Shown piece after piece: positions 63,855-64,000 of a stretch of DNA of 64,000 nt. The notes beneath the pieces are model-generated. The model searched no databases. It had not been told where the DNA came from and saw only the letters and a program-made list of their open reading frames with translations. Source of the DNA: Lachnospiraceae bacterium (lineage in GTDB: Bacteria; Bacillota; Clostridia; Lachnospirales; Lachnospiraceae); assembly GCA_024685315.1 (NCBI GenBank), contig JAIKVW010000013.1, forward strand, positions 26,027-90,026, read 5' to 3'. Both the position numbers and the translations under genes were made by a program. Position 1 is the first letter of the stretch. Each line of letters starts with the position of its first letter.

Positions 63855-64000
63855 AGAACAGTTGGCGCTAAACGCGCAGGCACATTGACAATTCAATAAT
63901 AGAATGATCTCGAAATTCCTAAAACGAGCATGAGGGAGGAGAGGCGAAAGCCTTTTCTAACTTATGAAAAACGAATGAACAAACCTAACAAAAACAGTAA
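63855..64000 (+). other. 5' leader of an rRNA operon, 16S gene beyond the window
   Basis: After the promoter the sequence has ACATTGACAATTCAATAATAG and a purine-rich stretch with GAGGGAGGAGAGG, but no 16S start (AGAGTTTGATC) by position 64000. It is read as pre-16S leader by context; the 16S gene itself is not seen. Confidence 0.5.

Overview
The window is a stretch of a chromosome from a low-copy, anaerobe-type Firmicute, most likely a Clostridia/Lachnospiraceae species with GC a little above 50 percent. This placement is inferred. The evidence is canonical 16-mer parS sites, a TPP riboswitch in the Gram-positive THI-box form, the rpmH-rnpA-yidD-yidC-khpB-mnmE-mnmG-rsmG / dnaA-dnaN-yaaA-recF-gyrB-gyrA origin cluster, RicT/YaaT, a two-subunit fumarase, SLH and lipoprotein surface proteins, and frequent TTG/GTG starts. 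No insertion sequence, prophage or CRISPR array is visible.

Layout: 1-14.9 kb holds mixed metabolic and regulatory genes: a peptide-binding lipoprotein running off the left edge, a Nudix hydrolase, a DtxR/MntR-like regulator, an AI-2E family exporter, ilvB-ilvN-trmB, an exonuclease, a patatin, a two-component system, a HAD phosphatase and a beta-helix lipoprotein. 14.9-22.3 kb has an AEC transporter with tatD, a vapBC module, metG and a large SLH/beta-helix surface protein. 22.3-25.9 kb is the most unusual part. It has a sigma-54 activator gene broken by frameshifts at G tracts, a near-perfect -24/-12 promoter, two apparent gene fossils, an intact beta-keto acid cleavage enzyme gene, and a 24-codon hydrophobic ORF faced by a strong antisense promoter. 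25.9-29.1 kb is a TPP-riboswitch-controlled HMP/thiamine uptake operon. 29.1-32.8 kb holds a methyltransferase, a 58-residue protein, a DUF885 lipoprotein and a 0.5-kb palindrome-rich spacer. 32.8-39.5 kb is a Bacillus-like run read leftward: hydrolase, Orn/Lys/Arg decarboxylase, guanylate-kinase-like protein, holB, ricT, trmN6-like gene, rsmI.

39.7-63.4 kb is the replication-origin neighbourhood. argS-parA-parB-DUF4446 is read rightward toward the origin, with two parS sites beside parA. The rsmG-to-rpmH block is read leftward. The origin has DnaA boxes on both sides of dnaA. dnaA-dnaN-yaaA-recF-gyrB-gyrA is read rightward, followed by a ClC channel and fumarase. A tRNA-Ser(GCU) and the promoter/leader of an rRNA operon close the window.

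Functionally, the origin block couples initiation (DnaA, DnaN), supercoiling (GyrAB), repair (RecF), segregation (ParAB/parS), tRNA wobble modification (MnmE/MnmG), RNase P and membrane insertion (YidC/KhpB/YidD). The thiamine operon shows a complete uptake unit under riboswitch control. All assignments are by reading motifs and gene order; no database search was run.
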